Source: Owenia fusiformis
Taxonomy: Eukaryota; Annelida; Polychaeta; Sabellida; Oweniidae
NCBI GenBank assembly: GCA_903813345.2
Contig: CAIIXF020000006.1
Span: 31,292,024-31,356,023 of the forward strand
Length of the DNA: 64,000 nt
Reading direction: 5' to 3'
Under the pieces are notes generated by a model that was given only the letters and a program-made list of their open reading frames with translations, made no database searches and was not told where the DNA came from. Made by a program: the position numbers and the translations under genes. Below are positions 48,201-52,152 of the stretch, piece by piece. The stretch's first letter is position 1; every line of letters starts with the position of its first letter.

Positions 48201-49029
48201 TCAACATGCAGAACTACCTTAAAGAGTTTAATCTCTCACTCAGTCACAATCATGTCAACCAAAACTGTACTTGTATTACATAATATAGGATTATACAGCT
48301 TACCATACGTGTGCAATCCATATAGCATCCACACTGACATCTTTACAGAATCATATATAATTTTTGAATATAAACTAACTCAACCCAATAAGGCGAGTAC
48401 TAAAGAATTTACTTACCTGCCATCTAAAAATCTGCTTGGAACTACCATTGGATTCCTCCAAGAGAATATTCTAGGGATTATGGAATGCATTCAGCTTACA
48501 TAATTTGAGAAATTATTGGCATACGTAAAACCTATTTAAAACAGCATTTATCGTATTCAAAAGCGTTGAGCATCATTGATTCCCAGCCCTCTGAAGATTG
48601 AAAAATAAAAATACCTGGGTGTTAATCCATGGATTATCTTTGAAAATGAGAAATATATTTTTGGATTACATGGTGTAATCTTAAAGTAAACAAAATGTTT
48701 TAAAGTGTATTGATGTTTTTTGGATGAAAAATATAAGCGAAATTCATGAAAAAAATCCCCCGATTCATTCTACAAACAACTCGCCCTCCTTTGGTTACTT
48801 TTGCATGAAGTTTAATATTCTCTTAGTACAATCCCTATTTCTACCTTACCAAATCTCAATACTCTAAAAGATCTATCGAAGACATAAATTGCCTTAAAAA
48901 TTACGATAATTGTTTTTTATTGGTTCACTTTTATTGTTTTAATATGATTCGTAGTAATCAGTGCGTACCTGCATTGTCCATATGTACGTGGCCCAGTATA
49001 AGCAGCAAGGCAAGCCATGCTTGATTCAT
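76..49029 (-). CDS. Large secreted cysteine-rich modular protein, 23 exons (gene overview; 3' end beyond window)
   Basis: Joined coding exons on the minus strand, in transcript order: 48969-49029, 45448-45473, 34877-34975, 19751-19849, 18091-18189, 17720-17807, 17366-17475, 16697-16784, 15112-15270, 11269-11424, 10927-11017, 5956-6803, 5237-5329, 4866-4973, 4460-4663, 3926-4129, 3744-3836, 3318-3425, 2806-3006, 1252-1365, 856-1050, 630-743, 76-282. All boundaries are GT/AG and phases agree throughout, giving 3565 nt (about 1188 residues), still open at the left edge. It begins with a hydrophobic signal peptide and then holds only disulfide-rich modules: short Cys repeats, antistasin-like, lustrin-like, pacifastin/VWC-N-like and VWC. 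These families are known as extracellular protease inhibitors, shell or matrix proteins and BMP-binding proteins (chordin/kielin/CRIM1 type). No transmembrane segment is seen in the visible part. Function is inferred from modules only. No specific ortholog is recognised. Confidence 0.88.
630..743 (-). CDS. Exon 22: pacifastin/VWC-N-like repeat
   Basis: A 114-nt phase 1-1 exon encoding VCEYNNKYYADGATFPSTDG, then CNRCTCGDGSVNCTERACG. It shares length, phase and FPSTDG with exon 20, so exons 20-21 and 22-23 form a duplicated [half repeat + full VWC] pair. Confidence 0.88.
856..1050 (-). CDS. Exon 21: complete VWC domain
   Basis: A 195-nt phase 1-1 exon, 65 residues: GCEKDCQSYKVGDKMPSSDP, CEHCSC, CAIQDCARPQC and EGRCCPVC. 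An extra Cys sits in the first loop (EKDCQS), giving an odd count unless paired elsewhere. Donor GTACAA is weaker than most in this gene. Confidence 0.86.
1252..1365 (-). CDS. Exon 20: pacifastin/VWC-N-like repeat
   Basis: A 114-nt phase 1-1 exon encoding VCKFDGKYFANGSSFPSTDG, then CNTCKC, a loop without the usual Gly, and CTLIECG. It is closest to exon 22, with which it shares FPSTDGCNxCxC. The matching core is the same as in exon 12. Confidence 0.88.
1366..2805 (-). other. Intron 19, with a short tandem repeat
   Basis: No exon seen. Contains three copies of a 40-bp unit (core CTATAGAACTATCAATGACA) at about 2376-2495 and otherwise unremarkable AT-rich sequence. Confidence 0.6.
2806..3006 (-). 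CDS. Exon 19: complete VWC domain
   Basis: A 201-nt phase 1-1 exon, 67 residues, beginning GCEVDGIMYKIGEEIKQD, with CMHCTC, CAIMDCAPPPC and EGRCCPMC. It is related to exons 21 and 23 (shared CAIxxC). Acceptor ACTTAAAG, donor GTTAGG. Confidence 0.88.
3318..3425 (-). CDS. Exon 18: VWC C-terminal half-module
   Basis: A 108-nt phase 1-1 exon encoding DCRLVRCAQVVDCEGGADS, then YIPPGKCCAQCPLPPPR, paralogous to exon 14. The pair 17-18 repeats the pair 13-14 around the two duplicated VWC exons. It ends in a Pro-rich linker. Confidence 0.85.
3744..3836 (-). CDS. Exon 17: VWC C-terminal half-module
   Basis: A 93-nt phase 1-1 exon encoding DCSAAICLRPVCPKGVSL, then FTPKGECCPKCGE, paralogous to exon 13 in length, phase and Cys layout. 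Donor GTAGGT, acceptor AATTTTCAG. Confidence 0.85.
3926..4129 (-). CDS. Exon 16: complete VWC domain (tandem duplicate of exon 15)
   Basis: A 204-nt phase 1-1 exon encoding a VWC domain nearly identical to exon 15, with substitutions such as GDFKTDEPC for GHFKTDNPC and KYNAQP for KGNARP. The intron on each side is also clearly homologous, so this is a recent unit duplication rather than domain convergence. Confidence 0.9.
4460..4663 (-). CDS. Exon 15: complete VWC domain
   Basis: A 204-nt phase 1-1 exon encoding a 68-residue VWC domain: CYYKGKRYPPGHFKTDNPC, CKSCSC, a variable loop, CAMKACSMPLC and DGQCCPSC. It carries ten cysteines in VWC order. Its sequence and its flanking introns are duplicated in exon 16 (offset 534 bp). 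VWC domains are known to bind BMP/TGF-beta ligands or matrix; no ligand can be inferred here. Confidence 0.9.
4866..4973 (-). CDS. Exon 14: VWC C-terminal half-module
   Basis: A 108-nt phase 1-1 exon encoding DCRLVRCANVETCDDGSK, then PPGKCCLQC and a Pro-containing linker. It is paralogous to exon 18 (DCRLVRCAQV, PPGKCCAQC). Donor GTAAGT, acceptor TTATTTAG. Confidence 0.85.
5237..5329 (-). CDS. Exon 13: VWC C-terminal half-module
   Basis: A 93-nt phase 1-1 exon encoding DCSLVDCRPPKCRNGKAL, then FTPPGECCQQCGQ. The C-x4-C-x4-C...CC-x2-C layout is that of the C-terminal subdomain of VWC. It is closest to exon 17. Approximate residues 642-672. Confidence 0.85.
5712..5935. repeat. Degenerate ACTGTATTGTA microsatellite
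   Basis: Irregular repeats of the motif ACTGTATTGTA / ACTGCATTGTA next to exon 12's donor side. One ~55-bp segment (CGCACTGTATTGTACCAAAA and following) occurs twice. Simple-sequence expansion; no coding value. Confidence 0.7.
5956..6803 (-). CDS. Exon 12: seven tandem pacifastin/VWC-N-like repeats
   Basis: An unusually long 848-nt exon (phase 2-1) encoding about 283 residues. I count seven repeats, starting CEHLGQIY, CVSITGNTF, CKYNGKVY, CMYEGKQY, CSYNGKTY, CQYNNQIY and CEYNGQRY. Most have YNGxxYxxGxxF, then CNxCxC, a Gly and C-T/P-xK-x-C. Elsewhere in this gene one exon usually holds one module, so this exon may have arisen by intron loss or internal tandem duplication. It ends in a Ser-rich linker (GSSSESVV). 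The open frame runs on upstream to an ATG at 6913 with a signal-like sequence (see findings). Confidence 0.92.
6932..10882. mobile_element. 3.95-kb TA-flanked TIR (Tc1/mariner-type ends) foldback element, non-autonomous
   Basis: Ends are CAGGGTGGGCCAAAAAAACG on the left and its reverse complement on the right, followed by matching ACTATAACTTTTT-like sequence, with TA on both sides (6930-6931 and 10883-10884). Inside are long inverted arms: 8283-8720 pairs with roughly 10075-10437. The left arm holds an expanded minisatellite and the right arm a short, inverted remnant of it. No transposase frame was found. The ends resemble Tc1/mariner elements (CAGGGTG..., TA target). It fills intron 11 almost completely. 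Confidence 0.85.
7420..8285. repeat. ~70-bp minisatellite in the TIR element
   Basis: Around eleven copies of a unit containing GTCTATAGTTTCTATACTTT, TCGATCTGCTTTTCCC and CTGTCTTCGACAAATCAGAT. Copies vary in how many times TTTCTATAC is repeated. A 198-codon open frame over the repeat (7399-7995) is low-complexity Phe/Tyr/Ser and not a gene. Related inverted sequence lies at about 10435-10720. Confidence 0.85.
10927..11017 (-). CDS. Exon 11: rest of pacifastin/VWC-N-like repeat 2
   Basis: A 91-nt exon in phase 1-2 encoding QWGIPAGDGCNTCVCNADGQ, then VGCTRMACK. The motif CNxCxC..G...CTxxxC is the pacifastin signature core. Donor GTAAGT follows. The next intron consists almost entirely of a transposon. 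Confidence 0.85.
11269..11424 (-). CDS. Exon 10: pacifastin/VWC-N-like repeat and the start of a second
   Basis: A 156-nt phase 1-1 exon. It encodes one complete six-Cys repeat starting KSCKFNGHSYEPGETF, with CKKCRC, G, C and TKC positions, followed by the first strand of the next repeat (CTYNGRNYKIG), completed by exon 11. The core C-x2-C-x-C...C-x4-C is shared by pacifastin-type inhibitors and the N-terminal half of VWC domains. The longer first loop fits VWC better. Confidence 0.85.
   Translation of the reverse strand, partial: RKAASSMGILMNQERRLWIVAKSVDAEKTDVLYVPEQNVAEYAHIMEGTIR
11622..14056. mobile_element. Foldback/TIR element with ~260-bp arms, left arm split by a nested insertion
   Basis: CACTCCCCTCCATAAGTTTG at 11622 is matched in reverse complement at the right end (14056). 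The homology continues for about 260 bp: on the right it is uninterrupted (13840-14056), on the left it is 11622-11726 plus 13334-13480, broken by the element at 11729-13331. No coding capacity seen. Target duplication not evident. Confidence 0.8.
11729..13331. mobile_element. pogo/Tigger-like non-autonomous element, TA flanked
   Basis: Starts CAGTAAAACCTGTCCGATGG and ends with the reverse complement CAGGTTTTACTG, with TA on each side (11727-11728, 13332-13333). Motifs TCTCTGTAGGGAAAACC recur just inside both ends. The interior contains two related copies around GGCCATTTTGAATTTT (about 12280 and 12420) and a CAGACGGACAGACGG stretch near 12837 of a kind widespread in invertebrate repeats. No transposase frame. 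Confidence 0.78.
15112..15270 (-). CDS. Exon 9: lustrin-like cysteine-rich module
   Basis: A 159-nt phase 1-1 exon encoding 53 residues. The core is CGRGPSRQDCPSGFECNISP, ending in FAVCCPK. The pattern CPsGfeC...vCCP matches the lustrin/EB-type cysteine-rich repeat known from nacre protein lustrin A and many nematode and mollusc secreted proteins, and resembles WAP-type cores. It is preceded by a basic stretch (MMKCRRSAMAKGRDRK). Approximate residues 224-276. Confidence 0.8.
15715..16630. mobile_element. Mutator-like non-autonomous TIR element with 9-bp target duplication
   Basis: Begins GGGTTTGTGTAAAAAACCGG and ends with its reverse complement; the inverted ends continue through GTTCCTAGCAGGGTT (about 55 bp plus extra GGTNACCCGG repeats on the right). 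It is flanked by GACATTTTC on both sides (15706-15714 and 16631-16639). A 9-bp duplication is characteristic of Mutator superfamily elements. The interior is ACGTT-rich with several diverged copies of a unit containing AATGAACCGATTTAGTGAGA; no transposase. Confidence 0.87.
16697..16784 (-). CDS. Exon 8: short Cys repeat
   Basis: An 88-nt exon in phase 0-1 encoding VKKCKRGLICETNFVKC followed by NEPTCPAIATCIG, again C-x5-C-x6-C-x4-C-x5-C. It is a divergent paralogue of exons 3-6 placed after the antistasin-like exon. Acceptor CATTGTAG, donor GTATGT. Confidence 0.82.
16785..17365 (-). other. Intron 7
   Basis: About 580 bp of AT-rich sequence between exons 7 and 8. Nothing recognisable beyond the splice sites. 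Confidence 0.5.
17366..17475 (-). CDS. Exon 7: antistasin-like domain
   Basis: A 110-nt exon in phase 1-0 encoding about 37 residues with CPELPCDVDCGRFGHKLDD, then MCPTCKCNKDPC. The spacing of Cys pairs, the Gly-aromatic-Gly core and the terminal CxxCxC match the antistasin family, known from leech and other invertebrate serine-protease inhibitors. The usual reactive-site basic residue cannot be placed with confidence. A protease-inhibitory role is inferred from the family. Confidence 0.8.
17720..17807 (-). CDS. Exon 6: divergent short Cys repeat
   Basis: An 88-nt exon in phase 0-1 encoding AKRCSKDEVCVLEKVICKK followed by LPCNPVAVCK. It keeps the C-x5-C-x6-C-x4-C outline of exons 3-5 but lacks the GEFCEM core and the last Cys. 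The donor is a strong GTAAGT and the acceptor TTTTATAG. Approximate residues 129-157. Confidence 0.83.
18091..18189 (-). CDS. Exon 5: short Cys-rich repeat
   Basis: A 99-nt phase 0-0 exon with acceptor CTTTGTAG and donor GTAATG, encoding the same 33-residue module as exon 4 (approximate residues 96-128). The upstream intron in this copy carries the 611-bp Tc1/mariner-type MITE that the other copy lacks. Confidence 0.85.
18281..18891. mobile_element. 611-bp Tc1/mariner-type MITE
   Basis: CAGGGTGTCAAATAAGTCCC at the left, reverse complement at the right, TA on both sides (18279-18280, 18892-18893). Inverted similarity extends inward (GGTACC, ATACCATTGGAAAGATC region against its counterpart near 18800). 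Too short for a transposase. It lies in one copy of an exon-bearing duplication and is absent from the other, so it postdates that duplication or was lost from the other copy. Confidence 0.87.
19751..19849 (-). CDS. Exon 4: short Cys-rich repeat (duplicate of exon 5)
   Basis: A 99-nt phase 0-0 exon beginning NKTCPSGEFCEMKVAPC. It differs from the exon at 18091-18189 at a single base that I can see, TGT versus TGC for the same Cys, so the encoded peptides are identical. Acceptor, donor and flanking intron are also duplicated (offset 1660 bp). Because it is 33 codons in phase 0-0, inclusion or skipping keeps the frame. Confidence 0.82.
20043..20995. repeat. Inverted repeat derived from the duplicated segment
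   Basis: Sequence at about 20060-20260 (GGAACCGTATTTAAAACACC, AGAATGATAATGTCC) reappears in reverse complement at about 20760-20985 (GACATTATTATTCTGATAGG, TTAACAGTTGTAACGTGATT). This is probably a foldback element or an inverted partial copy. The region 20996-21530 to its right shows no gene. Confidence 0.65.
21540..23900. repeat. 190-bp tandem array with alternating subtypes
   Basis: About twelve units with core ATGGAACGTTGTAGGTACAG, then GTGTGGACTCGCACAGATG, GACTTAAATATCACGTG, and TACATTACGTCAT. Spacing is 190 bp for the first copies (21551, 21741, 21931, 22121, 22311). The first units alternate between two subtypes: CGCACA with GTCGCC, and CGCATA with GTCACC. Units decay towards the right end. 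A stray piece of the unit recurs at 24256-24300. Rich in ACGT palindromes. Confidence 0.9.
24211..25017. mobile_element. Small TIR element containing a long palindrome
   Basis: ACCCCTAAACGGTTA at the left is matched by TAACTGTTTAGGGGT at the right (one mismatch). Inside, 24734-24753 and 24764-24783 form a perfect 20-bp stem with a 10-nt loop, and the stem continues outward with few mismatches to about 24699 and 24832. The termini are short and the target duplication unclear. Confidence 0.6.
25018..27235. other. Intron 3 sequence without recognised features
   Basis: About 2.2 kb inside the long intron. A minus frame at 25312-25557 and another at 25845-26090 have mixed composition but match no family I know and lack splice context. 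A pair of complementary CCCCCACTT / AAGTGGGGG motifs at about 26702 and 26840 hints at a small inverted repeat. Confidence 0.5.
27236..27504. repeat. Large imperfect palindrome
   Basis: CACAAACATGTATCAG at the left is mirrored by CTGATACATGTTTGTG at the right. The stem includes AGAAGACAACAGAATC and CTCACTTAAGTTACA with their complements, arms of roughly 110 bp around a ~40-bp centre (near 27355). Typical of a foldback or MITE. No target duplication established. Confidence 0.8.
27695..28553. mobile_element. 859-bp TA-flanked TIR element with nested inverted ends
   Basis: Ends CCCCCATAAATGTGGGGTTA and the complement of CCCCCATAGATGTGGGGTTA, with TA on both sides (27693-27694, 28554-28555). Each ~75-bp terminal region is itself an inverted repeat: TGTGGGGTTATTTTGAG pairs with CTCAAAATAACCCCACA about 30 bp further in. 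No coding frame. Confidence 0.8.
28960..32751. repeat. 1045-bp tandem array, about 3.6 copies
   Basis: Units start at 28960, 30005, 31050 and 32094 (spacing 1045, 1045, 1044), with near-perfect identity; the shorter spacing reflects one base lost in an A run near 31240. The last copy stops at 32751. Repeated open frames of 79 and 115 codons are conserved only because the DNA is conserved. Each internal junction contains a hairpin (29994-30008 with 30017-30031 in the first). The unit also has TTTGGTACCATC and GATGGTACCAAA as inverted motifs. Confidence 0.93.
33068..34103. mobile_element. 1036-bp long-TIR foldback element with G/C tracts
   Basis: CACGCCCGGTGATCGTGAA at the left, reverse complement at the right; inverted arms of more than 400 bp each flank a ~170-bp centre. 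The 5-bp sequence TTATT stands on both sides (33063-33067 and 34104-34108). Both arms carry two GGGACGGAGG-type purine tracts (complement on the right), able in principle to form quadruplex or very stable hairpin structures. No transposase frame; a Pro-rich frame over the C tracts is spurious. Confidence 0.85.
34104..34876. other. Intron 3 sequence left of exon 3
   Basis: Mostly non-repetitive. About 34590-34780 contains ACGTT-rich sequence (ACAACGTTGCAAATAAACCA and neighbours) resembling the interior of the element at 15715-16630, so it is probably a decayed relative. Confidence 0.5.
34877..34975 (-). CDS. Exon 3: short Cys-rich repeat
   Basis: A 99-nt phase 0-0 exon encoding a 33-residue module beginning TKVCPRGEFCEMRVAPC, with spacing C-x5-C-x6-C-x4-C-x5-C-x4-C. 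It is clearly paralogous to exons 4 and 5 (same GEFCEM..APC core), and exons 6 and 8 share the outline. I do not recognise a named family with certainty; such short modules often sit beside inhibitor domains in invertebrate secreted proteins. Approximate residues 30-62. Confidence 0.85.
35290..35465 (+). promoter_or_regulatory. Promoter-like segment with two CCAAT boxes and a following splice donor
   Basis: GAGCCAATCAGTGAG (about 35310) and CAGCCAATCAGAGCG (about 35338) are two good CCAAT boxes 30 bp apart in a locally GC-richer patch. Some 110 bp downstream a donor-like GTGTAGGTAAGC (about 35452-35463) ends a potential non-coding first exon. No open coding exon was found downstream before the foldback element at 36003. 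It may drive an antisense or intronic transcript, or be a relic of a retroelement promoter. Confidence 0.35.
36003..40296. mobile_element. Foldback element copy A (~2.8 kb plus nested insertion)
   Basis: Terminal inverted repeats of about 330 bp: AAGGAGGGCGAGTTGTTTGT at the left and the complement at the right, continuing through GAATCGGGGGATTTTTTTCA. The same element occurs at 45489-48791 in the same orientation with high identity. The interior has only short frames (36708-36893, 39746-39979) that are not preserved as coding units. Copy A contains a nested Harbinger-like element at 38114-39611. Superfamily not identified. Confidence 0.87.
38114..39611. mobile_element. PIF/Harbinger-like non-autonomous element nested in copy A
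   Basis: Ends AGGCCCAGTCACACCGCCCG and the complement of AAAGGCCCGGTCACACCGCC region; TTA is duplicated on both sides (38111-38113, 39612-39614). Copy B of the host element shows the unoccupied site (ATTCTTTATATCC). A 3-bp TTA/TAA duplication is typical of PIF/Harbinger. The interior is built of many AGCGTTGG / GAGCGTTG-like motifs on both strands. No transposase frame. Confidence 0.85.
40297..40719. other. Unannotated intron 2 sequence
   Basis: About 420 bp between a foldback element and an LTR element; AT-rich; nothing recognised. Confidence 0.5.
40724..41125 (+). repeat. 5' LTR
   Basis: Begins TATAGCATTTTTCATGTTGA and ends AAAGCTCGAAGCTTCA. Contains an AATAAA poly(A) signal (TGGAATAAAGTATAG, about 40998-41012). 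Lacks the canonical TG start, which I note as odd. Confidence 0.88.
41126..44228 (+). repeat. Interior of the LTR element, with internal repeats
   Basis: No open frame of retroviral type. Near the left end GAGATTAGTTCTCTTC-like units recur (about 41210, 41260, 41310, 41365). Further on TTGGATATTGCATCTAAGTTG recurs in variants (about 41847, 41939, 42026, 42104). The right part is rich in GAAGAGTTGAAGA motifs (about 43180-43420). Confidence 0.75.
41127..41145 (+). promoter_or_regulatory. tRNA-Leu primer-binding site
   Basis: TGGTGGCAGCGGTGGGATT is complementary to the acceptor-stem and T-arm end of tRNA-Leu (…AATCCCACCGCTGCCA plus CCA). It sits one base after the LTR, the expected place for minus-strand priming. 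The match is from memory of animal tRNA-Leu. Confidence 0.8.
44229..44630 (+). repeat. 3' LTR
   Basis: 402 bp, same start, same end and no difference from the 5' LTR visible to me. Followed directly by the GTAT target duplication. Confidence 0.88.
44635..45447. other. Unannotated intron 2 sequence
   Basis: About 800 bp of AT-rich sequence between the LTR element and the microexon. A short CTAAAACTAAAACTAAAACT run lies near 44675. Confidence 0.5.
45448..45473 (-). CDS. Exon 2: 26-nt microexon
   Basis: Acceptor TTACATTTCAG and donor GTGAGT bracket 26 nt that run from phase 1 to phase 0. This is exactly what is needed to join the signal-peptide exon (ends in phase 1) to exon 3 (starts in phase 0). 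It encodes the junction residues GDVEEVTCQ. The high side lies only 15 bp from the edge of a foldback transposon (45489), so the transposon supplies the upstream intron sequence almost up to the polypyrimidine tract. Confidence 0.72.
45489..48791. mobile_element. Foldback element copy B (~2.7 kb plus nested insertion)
   Basis: Same termini and interior as copy A (36003-40296), same orientation, differing by scattered substitutions and small indels. It carries a different nested element (47473-48037) and shows the empty site for copy A's insertion. Its left end lies 15 bp from the microexon and its right end lies 177 bp from the signal-peptide exon, so intron 1 is almost entirely this element. 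Confidence 0.87.
47473..48037. mobile_element. PIF/Harbinger-like MITE nested in copy B
   Basis: Ends TGGCCTAGTCACATAGCCCG with the complement at the right; TAA duplicated on both sides (47470-47472, 48038-48040). Copy A shows the unoccupied site (CCGATAATCAATG). The interior is GC-rich with many GAGCTCGGT, CCGGCCGATG and GGACATCGG motifs on both strands. Short frames over this region have no family match. Confidence 0.85.
48969..49029 (-). CDS. Exon 1 (coding part): start codon and signal peptide
   Basis: ATG at 49029 opens MNQAWLALLLILGHVHMDNA, a short N-region followed by a Leu-rich core, a plausible secretion signal with cleavage near Asn-Ala-Gly. The donor GTACGC follows directly (48963-48968) and the exon ends in phase 1. 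A good polypyrimidine acceptor at 49070-49072 suggests the exon starts at 49069 with 41 nt of 5' UTR. The start was chosen because it is the only ATG in the exon giving a signal peptide and a phase that fits the next exon. Confidence 0.85.
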
Positions 49030-49184
49030 CGCTGTCTTCTATGTAATGGGTTTGCTTAGATATGTGTTTCTGAAATAAAAGCATTGGGCCAGGGTAAATA
49101 ATTAGTGTTTAACAAATTCATAGTTACTTTATTAGTGCTGGCTTATTCCACGATGTTTTTAATTACCAAATAAATTACATTCAC

Positions 49185-49400
49185 CTCGAATGTCATCAGT
49201 TCGTGAGAAACATGAAACTATTAGATACGTTTTTAGTATTTACTCTTTCCTTCTCTTTATCGAAACTAAAATCCGGATCTTTGAGTTCATCCATTGACAT
49301 TAAAGCCCATATTCCTGACATCAAATATCGGAAAATACGATCTAGGCCTCTATATTCTATTGTTTTATTTATAGATTTCATTAAAACCTTGAAGTCTATT
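49185..49400 (-). other. Possible non-coding first exon (5' UTR)
   Basis: A consensus-like donor (CGAG followed by GTGAATG, ending at 49184) faces the acceptor at 49070-49072 across a 115-bp gap. This would make a short first intron in the 5' UTR. The upstream boundary is a guess; no TATA box or initiator was identified with certainty. A 61-codon reading frame across 49196-49381 resembles nothing and is treated as chance. Confidence 0.35.
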
Positions 49401-49836
49401 GTTTAGATTTGTTTACACTCTGATGGTTAATTGTGTCATTTTGAAGTGAAATTGAAATGGTATCTATGGCGACCGGAGTGAAATAGTAGATGGCGTTTTA
49501 AATAAACAAAAGACCAGTGAGATAATTGACATAGACTGGATTCTTACTTAACTATAAAGCTATAACAGCATTTTTCATTGGAGTAATATTTTTCGAAGTA
49601 ATTTTTCAGGATAATAAAAAAAAATTTTTTTTTTAATATTCCAGTTTATTTCGATCAATCATCAAATGTGTACATAAGAAAAATTGCCAAGGTTATTAGA
49701 TAACATTAGCGGCAATTGTAACTATTTTGACAAAAAATATTGATTGATTAGGAAAATACACTGAACATTTGCAATAATATGGAATGTATTACTGTGTTTA
49801 CTCTGCTTGCCCCACCCTCTACCTCAATTCTTTACC

Positions 49837-52150
49837 CTAGTTATTAAAAAGATCTTGATCAAGAGCTTTAAAAGCTTGACTAGTGAAGTGAGCTGAAATC
49901 TCAATTAATTTTTCATTGACTTCAACACTTAAAGAATTGTCACCATACAAGAGAAAATCAGTTTTATTTTGGTTTGAAAAGTTTTCAAATTCACTTAAAA
50001 GATTTAAGTCTGTTAGCCCTGCAAGTAAAACATCTCTTTCATTCACAAGCAGTGGACATTTAACCAGAAAATGCTCTGTAGTTTGAAACCTAGAACCACA
50101 TGGACATTTAGGATCAGTTACTGAGACAAAGTTGTGAGAATATAGATGGCTATTCAAGAGGAGGCCAGCTCTAACCCTATTAAAAACTATCTCAATATGT
50201 CTTGGCATAAAAATATTCATTTTCGAAGTTGATACAGAGACCAGGCTCATGCACTCTCTTACTGATTTTTTAAATCTTGAAATAGGTTGACCAACTCTGG
50301 ATGTATTTGGAAGTTTATTCCATAGGGTCATGGATTTAAATAATGTGGACTTCTCACTAGACACACTAATCTGGTTTGGAATCCGATAGTCTGGCTGGGA
50401 TCTTAAGTTTCTAGTATGAGTGATTTCATAGGAGCGAACTAAATCACATATGAAAGGTGGAAAACAATTAAACCGTGCTTTAAAAATAAATATTTTCAAA
50501 TGTTCTTCTCTTCTAGATGCAAGAGATTTCCAATTTAGGGATGCAAATACCTTGTCAGTACTTGATCCATGTATTGCACCAGATATCAAACAGGCTGCTC
50601 TGTAATGTAACTTATCTAGAGCTTGGAGTTTGGTTAAGGAAGCTTTGTTGTAAATTATGTCACAATAGTCATAGTGAGGTATAAAGTAAGCATTATAAAT
50701 TGTCTCAAGATGCTTGGCTGATAATTTTTTGCATAGAGCTTTCAATGGTCTGATTAAGTTGTTAATCTTTACAATTAATTGGTCGATGTGTGCATTGAAA
50801 TTTAGTTTACTGTCCATGACTAATCCGAGGTGTTTATGCATTATATATTTGGGAACTTCTTCATCCCCTAAAAACAGGGGAGACTGATTGTTAACTTTGG
50901 TGCGTAGCCCTGAAAATGTTATATCAGCACTCTTTTGGGCTTTGAATTTCATTTTCCACACTGAAGCCCAATTGTTTAGAGTGTCAAGGTCATGTTGTAA
51001 TGGCTGATTAATGTTCATGTGTACTTCATTTTTATCATATGCATCATACAGAGAAGTGTCGTCGGCAAAGATGAAAGTTTTAGAATTAAGATTATCCGGC
51101 AAATCGTTAATATAAATTAGAAAAAGTAGGGGTCCCAAAACAGACCCCTGTGGTACACCGGCATTGATGATTAAGTTGTGATTACGGTTACCATTATCTT
51201 CTGGTTCAACTTCAGCATTCAACTGATTCAACTGTTCATGGTCTTTTGACCATCTTGATAAACTATTGTTGACCCGTACTTGTATTCTCCTGTTAGAAAG
51301 ATAAGATGTCATCAGTGAAACAAAATTATTATCGCAACCATAAGCTCTAAGTTTTTTAAGTAATAACCGATGTGGAACAAGGTCAAAAGCTGACGTCAGG
51401 TCGAGAAATATGGAACGTACATTTTTACCTTGATCTATATTAATATGAAGGTCATGAATGATATTTACAAGTTGATTTACTGTATTATGTTTTGGCAGAA
51501 AGCCACTCTGAAATTTGTACAAAGGTTATTGTCTAACAGATGAAAAAGAAGTCTTCCGTGAATAATTTTTTCTAGTATTTTAGAGAAGGTGCATAATAGG
51601 GTGACTGGTCTGTAATTGCTTATCGAACCTCTGTCCCCTTTCTTAAATATTGGAATTACAGTGCCTTCCTTCCAAATGTCAGGAAATACATTCTCTTCTA
51701 AAATTCTGTTGAACAATTGACTGGTTGGAATACATAAACTGGTGGCACAACACTTGATCATTCTATTAGTAACTCCATCTGGACCATGAGACTTATTAAT
51801 GTCAAGGCTTGAGAATAGTTCAAGAACCTCCTGAGGTGTAGTTCTAATCTCCTGCAACATGCTGTTTGTTCTTAACTCAAGTGGTGGTACATTGATATTA
51901 TCATTTTCCACACAGTTTTTACTGACAAAGTATTTTAAAAAAGCCTCTGCTTTATCATAACTGTTGCATGCTGAAATATTTGTCACCGGGTCAATAAGAA
52001 CAGGAAAGGAACTTGCGTGATTTTTTCCAAGTAAGTCTTTGATCAACGTCCAATACTCAATAGAATTTTTAGAAACATTATCAATTTTTTCTCTGACTTT
52101 AACTTCATGGTTTGCTTTAGCTTCACTGATTAATTGATTCACAGTTCTAT
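49837..52150 (-). pseudogene. LINE reverse transcriptase, interrupted by a frameshift
   Basis: Two overlapping frames make one RT: the N-terminal part (52142-51477; PDGVTNRMIK, FKKGDRGSISNYRPVTLL) and the C-terminal part (51522-49837). The second shows FLDLTSAFD at residues 39-47, GVPQGSVLGP at 122-131 and the catalytic FADDTS at 152-157, followed by an HLGLVMDSKL motif. A C-terminal CPCG...H...C cluster is typical of CR1/Jockey-type RTs. A one-base shift near 51520 changes frame between DNNL and YKFQSG. The catalytic residues are intact. Confidence 0.9.
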
Positions 52151-52152
52151 TT

